64,000 bases of DNA from Sulfitobacter sp. EhC04 (GCF_001650875.1 NZ_LXYI01000089.1:248001-312000), one strand, 5' to 3'. Positions 46,726 through 55,320 are shown, counted from the stretch's first letter. The notes: generated by a model not told the origin, from the sequence alone. Program-made: numbers and translations.

Positions 46726-46968
46726 CTACAGGCCTTCGACCGCCTTGACGCCGGTGGGGTTGCCATCGCCATCCAGCGTGATCGCGGCAACCTTTTCCTC
46801 GGCCTCTTTCAGCTTGGCTTCGCAGCGGGCCTTCAGGGCGGCACCGCGCTCATAAAGCGCGATGCTCTCGTCCAGCGCGACGTCGCCGCGTTCCAGCTGG
46901 CCCAGCACCTTCTCCAACTCCGCCATGGCGGTTTCAAAGTTCATTTCTTCAACTGGTGTATCGGACAT
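46726..46968 (-). CDS. xseB: Exodeoxyribonuclease VII small subunit
   Basis: An 80-residue subunit of the exonuclease that degrades single-stranded DNA. FETAMAELEKVLGQLERGDVALDESIALYERG is the whole-family signature. The usual position in alphaproteobacteria is next to ispA and dxs, as here. GAGG precedes ATG 46968. A copy of the CCCCCGGACCCCC element lies between petR and this gene. Confidence 0.93.
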   Translation of the reverse strand: MSDTPVEEMNFETAMAELEKVLGQLERGDVALDESIALYERGAALKARCEAKLKEAEEKVAAITLDGDGNPTGVKAVEGL

Positions 46969-47037
46969 CGGTGCCTCACTGATCATAGGTTGCGGCACAA
47001 TAGCGATGATCGCCCAAGGCTGCCAGCCATGCCCCTG

Positions 47038-47074
47038 CTTCTTTTTGCCAAAAATATTCTCGGGGGTCCGGGGG
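47038..47074 (-). repeat. CCCCCGGACCCCC-type intergenic element, copy 2
   Basis: On the minus strand: CCCCCGGACCCCC, GAGAATATTTTT, GGCAAAAAGAAG. Blocks and order agree with 16485-16523 (CCCCCGGACCCCCC, GCGGATATTTGA, GGCCAAAAAGAA). It sits between petR and xseB. Confidence 0.55.
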
Positions 47075-47105
47075 CCGACAGCGCCCGGCTGCTGCAACAC
47101 CCGCC

Positions 47106-47807
47106 TTAGTCAGGGGCCAGCATGTAGCCTGCACCGCGCACCGTCTGCAGGTATTGCGGCTGTTTGGGGTTCACCTCGATCTTGCGCCGCAGGCGGGTGA
47201 TCTGCACATCCACTGCGCGTTCCTGTGCCTGGCCCCGATCCCGGCCCAATTCCTCCACCAGGCGTGCGCGGCTCATCGGTTCTCCGGGCTGGGCGGCAAA
47301 AATCCGCATCAGCAGGACCTCCGTCGCCGTCAGCCGAACCAGCTCGTCGCCCTGCCACAGTTCGCCACGTTCCATGTCATAGCGGTTGTGGCCCAGCGAC
47401 AATACCTTGGGCGCGGTGTCCTCGGGCTTGGCCTCGGGCATCCGGCGCAGGATTGCGTTGATCCGCAGCAGCAGCTCCTTTGGCTCGAACGGCTTGGCAA
47501 GGTAATCGTCCGCCCCGGCCTCCAGCCCTTCGATCCGGTTGCCGGTCTCGCCCTTGGCTGTCAGCAGCAGGATCGGGGTCTGCCGGGTTTCGCGCAAGGA
47601 GGCCGTCAGGGTCAGGCCGTCCTCGCCGGGCATCATCACGTCCAGCACGATCAGGTCGAAATCCAGCCCCGACAGGATGCGCCGGGCATGGGCCGCGTCC
47701 CGTGCAGCGGTCACCAGGAACCCGTGCCGCATAAGGAATTTCTTCAGCAACGAGCGGATGCGTTCATCGTCGTCGACGATCAGCAGATGGGCGTCCATGG
47801 TGGTCAC
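47106..47807 (-). CDS. petR: OmpR-type response regulator PetR
   Basis: A 233-residue response regulator. The receiver domain LLIVDDDERIRSLLKKFL has the acidic pocket, LIVLDVMMPGEDGL contains the phospho-acceptor Asp, LLLTAKGE and GADDYLAKPF complete it; the C-terminal winged helix (SRARLVEELGRD, VDVQITRLRRKIE) binds DNA. PetR in Rhodobacter is an OmpR-type regulator needed for cytochrome bc1 and growth. It overlaps the MarR-type partner gene by 4 bp. The start is GTG 47807 or ATG 47798. No sensor kinase gene is adjacent. Confidence 0.85.
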   Translation of the reverse strand: MTTMDAHLLIVDDDERIRSLLKKFLMRHGFLVTAARDAAHARRILSGLDFDLIVLDVMMPGEDGLTLTASLRETRQTPILLLTAKGETGNRIEGLEAGADDYLAKPFEPKELLLRINAILRRMPEAKPEDTAPKVLSLGHNRYDMERGELWQGDELVRLTATEVLLMRIFAAQPGEPMSRARLVEELGRDRGQAQERAVDVQITRLRRKIEVNPKQPQYLQTVRGAGYMLAPD

Positions 47808-48316
47808 CCCCCGGTCTCGCGCAGCCGCGCATAGCTTGCGCGCATTTCCGGGTCCATCATCGCCTCCAACACCTTTCGGAATCCCGCAACCGCTTCCGGC
47901 CCTGCCTCCCTGTAGGCGGCCCGCAGGCGGGCGCGTTGTGCATCGGACAACTGTCGTTCCAGGGCCTTGCCCGCATCTGTCAGGTGCAGATGGCGTTCGC
48001 GTTTGTCGTTCCGTCCTACCTTGCTTTCTACCAGACCATCCGCGATCAGGGTCCGCAACACACGGTTCAGTGACTGTTTCGTAACGCCAAGGATGTTCAG
48101 CAGGTTGTTCACCGTGGTGCCCGGTGCCCGGTTGATAAAGTGGATCGCGCGATGGTGCGCCCGGCCATATGCCAGGTCCATCAGAATTCGGTCAGGATCG
48201 GCGGTAAAGCCGCGATAGGCAAAAAACATCGCCTCGCTGCCCTGGCGCAGTTGTTCGTCCGTCAGAAACAGCAGGTTTTCGCCACCGATCCCCGTTGGGG
48301 CGCGTCCGTCCGCCAT
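47804..48316 (-). CDS. petP: MarR-family regulator PetP
   Basis: A 170-residue winged-helix protein. The DNA-binding part is TTVNNLLNILGVTKQSLNRVLRTLIADGLVESKVGRNDKRERHLHLT (about residues 66-112). Partner of PetR in Rhodobacter; their genes overlap at the TGA. The name is based on gene order and family similarity. It is separated from petABC by 15 kb here. A promoter candidate lies 28-56 bp upstream of its start on the minus strand. Confidence 0.8.
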   Translation of the reverse strand: MADGRAPTGIGGENLLFLTDEQLRQGSEAMFFAYRGFTADPDRILMDLAYGRAHHRAIHFINRAPGTTVNNLLNILGVTKQSLNRVLRTLIADGLVESKVGRNDKRERHLHLTDAGKALERQLSDAQRARLRAAYREAGPEAVAGFRKVLEAMMDPEMRASYARLRETGG

Positions 48317-48343
48317 GTTGTACCTCTTTGCCTTTGAGGGAGC

Positions 48344-48372
48344 ATATTACGTCAGCCTTGTTGACACTCCAA
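48344..48372 (-). promoter_or_regulatory. Candidate petP promoter
   Basis: On the minus strand, TTGGAG (48367-48372) and TAATAT (48344-48349) are 17 nt apart, 28 bp upstream of the petP start. The divergent ilvE reads the other way from the same gap, where TTGACA (48361-48366) may be its -35. Confidence 0.45.
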
Positions 48373-48463
48373 GAGCGAAACGATAGTGATTTGCAACTTT
48401 CGCGACATAAAGTGTCCTGTGACGGCTTGGTTGCGCAACATTATTCAATCATGAGGTGAAAAT

Positions 48464-49333
48464 ATGGTAGGTGCCTATGATGACCGGGATGGTCACATCT
48501 GGATGGACGGCAAAATGGTCGATTGGCGCGATGCGAATGTCCATATCCTGACCCATGCGATGCACTATGCCTCTTCTGTTTTCGAGGGGGAGCGGGCCTA
48601 TGGCGGCAGGATTTTCAAGAGCCGCGAACATTCGGAGCGTTTGAAACGCTCTGCCCAGATGATTGATTTCGAGATTCCCTATTCCGTGGACGAGATCGAG
48701 GCCGCCAAGGCCGAGGTCCTGAGGTCATCCGGTCTGACGGATGCCTATGTCCGTGCCGTGGCCTGGCGCGGGGCGGGTGAAGACATGGGCGTCGCCTCGG
48801 CCCGCAATCCTGTCCGGTTGGCGATTGCCGCATGGGAATGGGGCGCCTATTACGGCGATGCCAAGATGAAAGGCGCAAAGCTGGACATCTCCAAGTGGAA
48901 ACGTCCCAGCCCGGAGACCATCCCTGTCCATGCCAAGGCGGCAGGCCTTTACATGATCTGCACCATGTCGAAACACGCGGCAGAGGCCAAGGGCTGCTCT
49001 GATGCATTGTTCATGGACTATCGCGGCTATGTGGCAGAGGCGACCGGCGCGAACATCTTTTTCGTCAAGGACGGCGAGGTGCATACGCCCGATGCCGATT
49101 GCTTCCTCAACGGGATCACGCGCCAGACGGTGATCGAGATGCTGAAGGGCAAGGGCATTGCGGTACATGAGCGCCATATCATGCCGGAAGAGATGGAAGG
49201 GTTCGAACAATGCTGGCTGACCGGGACGGCAGCCGAGGTGACCCCGGTGGGGCAGATCGGCGATTATACGTTTGAGGTTGGCGCAATGACCCGCGACATC
49301 GCTGAAAGCTACGAAAAGCTTGTACGGGCCTGA
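48464..49333 (+). CDS. ilvE: Branched-chain amino acid aminotransferase
   Basis: A 289-residue PLP enzyme of fold type IV, which makes or degrades leucine, isoleucine and valine by transamination. HAMHYASSVFEGERAYGGRIF is at the N-terminus, and the Schiff-base Lys lies in VHAKAAGLYM near residue 152. NGITRQTVIEMLKGKGI and CWLTGTAAEVTPVGQIG close the active site. Divergent from petP. A GC-rich hairpin follows the stop. Confidence 0.9.
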   Translation: MVGAYDDRDGHIWMDGKMVDWRDANVHILTHAMHYASSVFEGERAYGGRIFKSREHSERLKRSAQMIDFEIPYSVDEIEAAKAEVLRSSGLTDAYVRAVAWRGAGEDMGVASARNPVRLAIAAWEWGAYYGDAKMKGAKLDISKWKRPSPETIPVHAKAAGLYMICTMSKHAAEAKGCSDALFMDYRGYVAEATGANIFFVKDGEVHTPDADCFLNGITRQTVIEMLKGKGIAVHERHIMPEEMEGFEQCWLTGTAAEVTPVGQIGDYTFEVGAMTRDIAESYEKLVRA

Positions 49334-49351
49334 CAGGCACAAGGCACTTCA

Positions 49352-49371
49352 GGGGCGGCTACAGCCGCCCC
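49352..49371 (+). terminator. Hairpin after ilvE
   Basis: GGGGCGGCT (49352-49360), AC loop, AGCCGCCCC (49363-49371): a perfect 9-bp stem 18 bp after the ilvE stop, without a T run. Confidence 0.5.
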
Positions 49372-49552
49372 GCGCGCCTCGGACTGCCTGCAACATGGCA
49401 AAAGTTTTCTTGCGTTATTGACCGATAATGACGACCCTTGCTTAGCGTGAATGCGGCCTCTTTCTTGACAAGATCGTATTCCAAGTCACAGCTTTCAAAG
49501 ATGCTCTGCGTCCGATTTCCTTCGGCAGACCGGCGCGGGTTGGAGAGGCCGC

Positions 49553-51103
49553 ATGGACCGTATCGGACAGTTCTTTCTATCGCGCCCTTACTGGCTGATC
49601 GTGATGGTGGTTGCGGCGCTGCTGGGGCTGGCAGGGGCGGTCTGGCTGGACCTGAAAAACCTGTCGGATGAAAACCTGCGGCGGCAGGCGACCAGCCTCA
49701 ATGGCGTCATCAGCAATGTGCGGTCCTATTATGCCACAAATGTGGTGGGCCGTGTTGTCAGCACCGATGCGCGGACGCAGGCGCTGCACAATTACCTCGA
49801 CGTGCCGGGCGCGATCCCCATTCCCGCAACCCTGTCGCTTGAACTGGGCGCGGCCATCGGCGCGTCCGAGGGGGATGTTGTCTACAGGTTCGTATCGGAT
49901 TACCCCTTCAGGAACCGCCCCCCGCATAACCTGAGCGCATTCGAGCAGATGGCGCTGTCCCGGTTCCGCGAGGGCGGCACGCTGCCCGAAGCGCTGATCG
50001 ATTCAACCGGCAACGTATGGGACAGGCAAATGACGCTGGCGACGCCCGTGATCATGTCCGGTGCCTGCGTGGACTGCCATAATTCGCACCCGGAAAGCCC
50101 CAAGACGGATTGGAAGGTCGGCGACGTGCGCGCGATCCAGTCGGTGAAGGTGCGCCAGCCCCTGACGCTGAACATCCTGTCATTCAAGTGGCTGTTGATC
50201 TACTTCTTCGTGGCAGGCGGCGTGGGAATGCTCTTTGCCGCGGTGCAATATCGGTTGGCGGGCGGGTTCAGCCGGATGAACGCTGAACTGGCCGCGAACA
50301 ACGAATTTCTGGCCGGTATTTCCATGAAGATTTCCAAATACCTGTCGCCACAGGTCTATAAATCCATCTTCTCCGGCGAGCGGGACAGTACCATCTCGAC
50401 CGAGCGAAAGAAGCTGACCGTGTTCTTTTCCGACATCAAGGATTTCACCGCCACCACGGAACGGATGCAGCCCGAGGAACTGACGGAGCTGCTGAACGAA
50501 TATTTCACCGAGATGAGCAAGATCGCAGAGGCCCACGGCGCGACCATTGACAAGTTTATCGGCGATGCGATCGTGGCCTTCTTTGGCGACCCGGAGACAA
50601 AGGGCAGCGCAGAGGATGCCCGCGCCTGTGTCCGCATGGCGCTGGACATGCAGCAGCGGTTGTCAGACCTGGGCGAACGCTGGCGGCGCGAAGGAATCGA
50701 ACATCCGTTCAAGGCGCGGATGGGCATCAACACCGGCTTTTGCAACGTGGGCAACTTCGGCTCTGACGCGCGGATGGACTACACCATCATCGGCGCCGAG
50801 GCGAATCTGGCCGCGCGGTTGGAGAGTATCGCGGAGCCGGGAGGTATCGTGCTGAGCTACGAGACCTATGCCCATGTGCGCGACATCGTGGATGCGACGG
50901 CGATGGAGCCGGTCTATTTCAAGGGGATCGCGCGCGAGGTTGTGCCCTACAGCATCAGCAGTCTGAAACCTGAGCCGGATCAGGTTGTGACAGGCACCGA
51001 TGCCGCCGGTCGGCTGACACTGGACCTGACCACGCTGAGCGATGAGGCGCGCATCCGGGTCGAAAACGCCGTGCGTGAGGCATTGAAGGCGGCGCAGTCG
51101 TAA
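49553..51103 (+). CDS. Adenylate cyclase with periplasmic heme-c-type sensor
   Basis: A 516-residue membrane protein with three parts. A first membrane helix (about residues 12-33) and a second (about 211-231) bracket a periplasmic domain of the Tll0287/DUF3365 type, which contains CVDCH at residues 172-176, a c-type heme attachment motif. A cytoplasmic class III cyclase domain follows (about 285-480): FFSDIKDF and IDKFIGDAIVAFFG give the two metal Asp (294, 338); Lys334 and the Asp of MDYTIIG point to ATP rather than GTP; NLAARLE has the catalytic Asn and Arg. It should make cAMP in response to redox state or a gas ligand. GTTGGAGAGG precedes the ATG. Confidence 0.85.
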   Translation: MDRIGQFFLSRPYWLIVMVVAALLGLAGAVWLDLKNLSDENLRRQATSLNGVISNVRSYYATNVVGRVVSTDARTQALHNYLDVPGAIPIPATLSLELGAAIGASEGDVVYRFVSDYPFRNRPPHNLSAFEQMALSRFREGGTLPEALIDSTGNVWDRQMTLATPVIMSGACVDCHNSHPESPKTDWKVGDVRAIQSVKVRQPLTLNILSFKWLLIYFFVAGGVGMLFAAVQYRLAGGFSRMNAELAANNEFLAGISMKISKYLSPQVYKSIFSGERDSTISTERKKLTVFFSDIKDFTATTERMQPEELTELLNEYFTEMSKIAEAHGATIDKFIGDAIVAFFGDPETKGSAEDARACVRMALDMQQRLSDLGERWRREGIEHPFKARMGINTGFCNVGNFGSDARMDYTIIGAEANLAARLESIAEPGGIVLSYETYAHVRDIVDATAMEPVYFKGIAREVVPYSISSLKPEPDQVVTGTDAAGRLTLDLTTLSDEARIRVENAVREALKAAQS

Positions 51104-51118
51104 TCCTGATCGGAAAAA

Positions 51119-51143
51119 CCGCGCCCCAACCGGCAGGGCGCGG
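51119..51143. terminator. Bidirectional terminator between the two cyclase genes
   Basis: CCGCGCCC (51119-51126) pairs with GGGCGCGG (51136-51143). AAAAA just before the stem becomes GGTTTTTCC on the minus strand, a good terminator for the cyclase-family gene that ends at 51156. Confidence 0.6.
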
Positions 51144-51155
51144 CGGGTCTTGCAT

Positions 51156-52100
51156 TCAGTACAGAGCGACCGGGTTGACCATTGCCTGCACCGTTCCCTT
51201 GATCCTGGGTTGACCCAATACGAACATGAACTCGTTCACCCCATCGCGCAGCAGGGGGCCGACGTTCATTGTCTCAAGAATGTAGATGCCATTGTCCTTG
51301 AGCAGTGTGACATGGCCATAGAACACCTTGTCCCCTTCAGCGGGCGGGATCGCGTCCAACCCCCAGGTGTCCGCGCCCACTGCCATCGGGTTCAGCGAAG
51401 CGAGATAGACCGCGCCTTCGTTGGTCAGGCCGGGTTCGGCGCTGCCCCAGGCCATCGGGTCGCTTTCCAGCATCCCTTCGGTCCAGCCGGTGTGGAACAG
51501 GATGATGTCCCCCTCACCCATGGTGACGCCCTGTGCCTCGGCTGCGGCCTTGATCTCTTCCGAACCGAAGTGTTCACCGGCTGCCATGACGTCCTTGCCG
51601 GCATGTTTCGCCATATCGAGAATAACCGCGCGCCCGACCAGTGGCGGCACGTCATGGGTGCCCAGCTTTGTCAGGCCGGTGATGACCGAGATTTCTTTTT
51701 CGTCCAGGCAGTTGTAGTAATGACCGCCTTCGCCCAGATGCCCCAGCCCGTCGAGTTGCGAGCCGATGCCGATCCAGGTTTGCAGGATATCGTCGTTGTA
51801 ATTGCCCTCGTAGCCGAAGCTGGACAGCTTCTGCCCACCCTGCTGGTTGGGTTGCACCACCTGCAGGTTCAGCGACCGGGGCGGAAAGGCCGGTGTGTCC
51901 GGGCCAATAGTAATGCCCAGGGGCATGGATTTGCCCTGTTTGATCAGTTTTGCGGCCTCCAGCGTGCGTTCCGGCGTAACGAGGTTGGCAGAACCGATTG
52001 TGTCATCCGCCCCCCATTTCGACGGCGCGCAGTCTTGTGCAAAAGCAGCGGTGGCACCCAGTGCCAGCGCGGCAACAGTTCCGGTCATCAGTTTTCTCAT
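51156..52100 (-). CDS. Exported cyclase-family (kynurenine formamidase-like) protein
   Basis: A 314-residue protein with a signal peptide (MRKLMTGTVAALALGATAAFA-Q) and the Cyclase_2/KynB fold. GSQLDGLGHLGEGG supplies the Asp-His-His metal ligands (HxGxxxDxxxH-type), and the body includes GEGDIILFHTGWTEG. Family members hydrolyse amides such as N-formylkynurenine or act on isatin; export to the periplasm suggests a scavenging role. 'Cyclase' is a historical name and unrelated to the adjacent adenylate cyclase. GGGAGGAAAATC is the ribosome site of ATG 52100. Confidence 0.8.
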   Translation of the reverse strand: MRKLMTGTVAALALGATAAFAQDCAPSKWGADDTIGSANLVTPERTLEAAKLIKQGKSMPLGITIGPDTPAFPPRSLNLQVVQPNQQGGQKLSSFGYEGNYNDDILQTWIGIGSQLDGLGHLGEGGHYYNCLDEKEISVITGLTKLGTHDVPPLVGRAVILDMAKHAGKDVMAAGEHFGSEEIKAAAEAQGVTMGEGDIILFHTGWTEGMLESDPMAWGSAEPGLTNEGAVYLASLNPMAVGADTWGLDAIPPAEGDKVFYGHVTLLKDNGIYILETMNVGPLLRDGVNEFMFVLGQPRIKGTVQAMVNPVALY

Positions 52101-52227
52101 GATTTTCCTCCCTTGATTTAGGGGCCACACCTCAGATTCGGTGCAGCCCAAGGTAAAGGTAACACGAAAATTCACGGATAGCGGGAAGGTTGTCGGGAGC
52201 CCATGGGTAACCTCGGTCTGCTGAAAG

Positions 52228-52267
52228 CTGTCATGAAACCTTGAGCAACTTGTCACGAAACTGTCGG
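52228..52267 (+). promoter_or_regulatory. PhoB-binding (Pho) boxes upstream of phoD
   Basis: Four heptamers at 11-bp intervals: CTGTCAT, CCTTGAG, TTGTCAC and CTGTCGG, each separated by GAAA or CAAC. Two or more CTGTCAT-like units with 4-nt spacers are the classic PHO box. It lies 63 bp before the phoD start and 128 bp from the divergent cyclase-family gene, so both could respond to phosphate starvation. Confidence 0.65.
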
Positions 52268-52329
52268 CAGACCGTTACGCAACTGCGGTTTGAGTGGCGC
52301 ACCGTTCATCCAGACAGGGAAACCCATCC

Positions 52330-53883
52330 ATGACCAGAATTCTGCGCCCGACCCGCCGCTCCGTGCTGGCGGGGTCCGCCGCCTTTGCCGCAACGCTTGC
52401 GATGCCCGCGATCAGCCGCGCGGCCTCCCGGCCCATTTTTACCCATGGTGTTCAGTCGGGGGACGTGGACACAAGCTCAGGCATGATCTGGACCCGCACG
52501 GATCGCCCCGCACGGGTCATGGTCGAGGTGTCGACCACCGAGAGCTTTGCCAATGCGCGTCAACTGCCCAGCATGGATGCCGTGCCGGGGCATGACATGG
52601 CGGTCAAGCGGCTGTTGCAGGACTTGCCCAGCGATCAGGACATCTTTTACCGGTTCACCGCCGCCGATCTGACCGACCTCAACGTGACCTCCGAACCCTT
52701 GGTTGGCCGGTTCCGCACCGCACCCACGGCGCGCCGCGATGTGCGCTTTGCCTGGTCCGGCGACACGGCCGGTCAGGGCTGGGGCATCGACGAAGATGGC
52801 ATGCGGACCTATGCCACGATGGTCCGCCATACGCCCGACTTTTTCCTGCATTCCGGCGACACGATCTATGCCGATGGCCCGATGCAGGACGAGGTCGACC
52901 TGCCCGATGGCGGTCTGTGGAAGAACGTGGTTCTGCCCGATGAAAAGCGCAAGGTTGCCGAAACGCTGGACGAATATCGCGGTCAGTGGAAATACAACAT
53001 GCTGGACGAACATGTGCGCGCGTTGAATGCGCAGGTGCCTACGTTCATGCAGTGGGACGACCACGAGGTTGTCAACAACTGGTCGGCGTCCAAGGATCTG
53101 ACCGGCGATGACCGCTATTCCGAGAAATCCGTGCATGTCCTCGCGGCCCGTGCCGCCCAGGCGTTCCACGAGATGACACCGCTGCGGATCACCCCGGCAG
53201 AGCCGAACCGCGTCTATCGCAAGATCAACTATGGTCCGATGCTGGACGTGTTCTTTCTGGACCTGCGCAGCTACCGTGGCCCGAACGGTGCCTCACAGGA
53301 AAGCGAGATCAACGCGGACAGCACGATCCTGGGGTCCGAACAGATGGCATGGCTCAAGCGGGAGCTGACCAATTCTACCGCGACCTGGAAGGTGATTGCC
53401 TGCGACATGCCGATTGGTCTGGTGGTGCCGGATGGCGAAAAGATCGAAGGCGTGGCCAACAAGAACGACGGCGCACCGGGCGGTCGTGAGCTGGAAATCG
53501 CGGAACTGCTGCGGTTCATCAAGAACGCGCGGGTGCAGAACACCGTCTGGTTCACCGCCGATGTGCATTACACGGCGGCGCATTACTACAACCCGGACAA
53601 AGCGCAGTTTCAGGACTTTGAACCGTTCTGGGAGTTCGTCTCGGGCCCGCTGCACGCCGGGACATTCGGCCCGAATGCGCTGGACGCGACATTTGGCCCG
53701 GAGCTGAAGTTTGTGAAGGCCCCGGCAGAGGGTCAGGTGAACCTGCCGCCCAGTGCCGGATTGCAGTTCTTTGGTCTGGTGGACATTGACGCGCAGACCC
53801 AGCAGATGACCGTGCGCTTGATGGACCGGGCAGATACAGAGCTTTATTCCGTCACGCTCGACGCCAAGGGCGCGTCGATCTGA
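52330..53883 (+). CDS. phoD: Alkaline phosphatase D (PhoD-like)
   Basis: A 517-residue exported phosphodiesterase/phosphatase. The Tat signal RPTRRSVLAGSAAFAATLAMPAISRA targets it folded to the periplasm. The PhoD N-terminal domain (THGVQSGDVDTSSGMIWTR) precedes the catalytic core with FAWSGDT, FFLHSGDTIYADGP, FMQWDDHEVVNNW (metal Asp, Asp, His) and VWFTADVHYTAAHYY. It releases phosphate from esters with calcium and iron in known members. Pho boxes lie upstream. ATG 52330 fits the twin-arginine signal; upstream in-frame ATGs would be longer than the family. Confidence 0.92.
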   Translation: MTRILRPTRRSVLAGSAAFAATLAMPAISRAASRPIFTHGVQSGDVDTSSGMIWTRTDRPARVMVEVSTTESFANARQLPSMDAVPGHDMAVKRLLQDLPSDQDIFYRFTAADLTDLNVTSEPLVGRFRTAPTARRDVRFAWSGDTAGQGWGIDEDGMRTYATMVRHTPDFFLHSGDTIYADGPMQDEVDLPDGGLWKNVVLPDEKRKVAETLDEYRGQWKYNMLDEHVRALNAQVPTFMQWDDHEVVNNWSASKDLTGDDRYSEKSVHVLAARAAQAFHEMTPLRITPAEPNRVYRKINYGPMLDVFFLDLRSYRGPNGASQESEINADSTILGSEQMAWLKRELTNSTATWKVIACDMPIGLVVPDGEKIEGVANKNDGAPGGRELEIAELLRFIKNARVQNTVWFTADVHYTAAHYYNPDKAQFQDFEPFWEFVSGPLHAGTFGPNALDATFGPELKFVKAPAEGQVNLPPSAGLQFFGLVDIDAQTQQMTVRLMDRADTELYSVTLDAKGASI

Positions 53884-53908
53884 ATTATTCCATCTGAAAC
53901 AACAGGTG

Positions 53909-53931
53909 GGGCGGGCCGGGTTGGTCCGCCC
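53909..53931. terminator. Bidirectional terminator, phoD/SDR
   Basis: GGGCGGGCC (53909-53917) pairs with GGTCCGCCC (53923-53931), one G-T pair, between convergent genes. The right arm includes the SDR stop codon. Confidence 0.5.
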
Positions 53932-54704
53932 TAGCTGCGCAGTGCGGGCAGGCCGACGCCTGTGCTTTCGAACCCGCCGTCCGAGGCAATGACCTGCCCG
54001 GTGACAAAGCTGGCCCTCTCCGAGCAGAGGAACACAATAACCTCGGCGATCTCGCGTTCCGTGCCATAACGATTGAGCGGGATTGCGTCGTGGTAGGCGT
54101 CGATGATGTCCTGGGTATGCACTGCCATCGCCAGTTTGGTGCGCACCGGGCCGGGGCAGACGCAATTGGCACGGATGCCATATTCACCCAATTCCGCCGC
54201 CTGTTGCTTGGTCAGGTGAATGACCGCAGCCTTCGAGGTGCCATAGGCGACCCGAAGGGTAGAGGCGCGCAGCCCCGAGATCGACGCGATGTTGACCAGG
54301 GCGCCACGGGTCTCCTTCAGCGCGGGTATGACCGCCTGCGACATCAGGAATACGCCGTCGAGGTTGGTTTCCATCACCTGCCGCCACCGGGCGAAATCGG
54401 TCTGTTCGATCGGGCCGAAATCGGCCACGCCCGCGTTGTTCACCAGCGCGTCGATCCGGCCAAAGCGCGACAGCACATCCGCGATGATCCGGTCCACGGC
54501 AGCCGGGTCCGATACGTCGCAGACAAAGGGGCTGACCGCCTGTCCGAGGTCGGCGGCAGCCTTTTGCAATTCATCCGCATCGCGGTCCAGTACTGCGACC
54601 AGCCAGCCCTCTTCGATGAAGAGCCTTGCGGTGGCCAGCCCGATTCCCCGCGCAGCGCCTGTGACCAACGCAACTTTCTGGATCTTGCTTTCCTGTGCGG
54701 TCAT
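53931..54704 (-). CDS. Short-chain dehydrogenase/reductase
   Basis: A 257-residue classical SDR. NAD(P) site VTGAARGIGLATARLF, NNAG in LVNNAGVADFG, the catalytic Ser in NIASISG and YGTSKAAV as the YxxxK pair are all present; PGPVRTKL closes the substrate loop. Substrate not known; sugar or polyol dehydrogenases and ketoacyl reductases share this layout. Its start overlaps the stop of cobO by one base, so both are probably co-transcribed. Confidence 0.85.
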   Translation of the reverse strand: MTAQESKIQKVALVTGAARGIGLATARLFIEEGWLVAVLDRDADELQKAAADLGQAVSPFVCDVSDPAAVDRIIADVLSRFGRIDALVNNAGVADFGPIEQTDFARWRQVMETNLDGVFLMSQAVIPALKETRGALVNIASISGLRASTLRVAYGTSKAAVIHLTKQQAAELGEYGIRANCVCPGPVRTKLAMAVHTQDIIDAYHDAIPLNRYGTEREIAEVIVFLCSERASFVTGQVIASDGGFESTGVGLPALRS

Positions 54705-55300
54705 TAGAAATCAATGCCCTTCTGCGCCTTGATCCCGGCCTTGAAGGGGTGCTTTACCTCGGTCATTTCAGTGACCAGATCGGCATATGCGCAGAGCTCC
54801 GGTTTCGCGTCGCGCCCGGTCAGGATCACGCCGGTCTGCTTGTCACGGGCCTCCAGCCCTTCGATTACCTGCTCGACCGACAGGTATTCATACCGCATCG
54901 CGATGTTGATCTCGTCCAGCACGACCAGATCGTAGGCACCGCTTTCCATCATCTCGCGCGCCTTGGCAAAGGCGGCCTGTGCGGCAGCGATGTCGCGTTC
55001 CTTGTCCTGCGTGTCCCAGGTGAAACCCTCGCCCATGGTGTGCCAGTCCACGCCGCCCAGGCGGTCAAAGAACAGCCGCTCGCCGGTCTTCCACTTGCCC
55101 TTGATGAACTGGACGACACCAACCCGCTGTTTCCAACCCAGCGCCCGCACGACCACGCCGATGGCGGACGATGATTTTCCTTTGCCCGCGCCGGTATGGA
55201 CCAGCACCAGACCCATTTCAGGGTCCTGCAGTTCGGCCACCTTCTTGCGCTGCTCGGTCTGACGCTCCTGCATCTTTTCCTTGTGGGACTGGTCGGTCAT
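54704..55300 (-). CDS. cobO: Cob(I)yrinic acid a,c-diamide adenosyltransferase
   Basis: A 198-residue enzyme that adds the adenosyl group to cobalt in the synthesis of adenosylcobalamin. P-loop HTGAGKGKSSSAIG near residue 38, VQFIKGKWKTGE, and VVLDEINIAMRYEYL are the CobO/CobA signatures, and family length agrees. It stands apart from other cob genes in this window; no cobalamin riboswitch was found upstream. The cofactor is used by QueG and others. Confidence 0.93.
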   Translation of the reverse strand: MTDQSHKEKMQERQTEQRKKVAELQDPEMGLVLVHTGAGKGKSSSAIGVVVRALGWKQRVGVVQFIKGKWKTGERLFFDRLGGVDWHTMGEGFTWDTQDKERDIAAAQAAFAKAREMMESGAYDLVVLDEINIAMRYEYLSVEQVIEGLEARDKQTGVILTGRDAKPELCAYADLVTEMTEVKHPFKAGIKAQKGIDF

Positions 55301-55320
55301 GGCACTCTCCTCTTACGGGG

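Noticed and set aside
48361..48389. TTGACA-based ilvE promoter
   Set aside because: TTGACA is perfect, but at 17-nt spacing the -10 candidate TAGTGA is poor, so it was mentioned only in passing.
51156..52100. Functional pairing of the two genes annotated as cyclase
   Set aside because: The name of the hydrolase family is historical; it has no nucleotide cyclase domain and is convergent with the adenylate cyclase gene.
54704..55300. cobO as part of a local cobalamin synthesis operon
   Set aside because: Neighbours are an SDR, a DMT transporter and aroC; no other cob gene is present.
55301..55320. Cobalamin riboswitch upstream of cobO
   Set aside because: Only 20 bp separate cobO from the next gene, and no B12-box-like sequence is seen.
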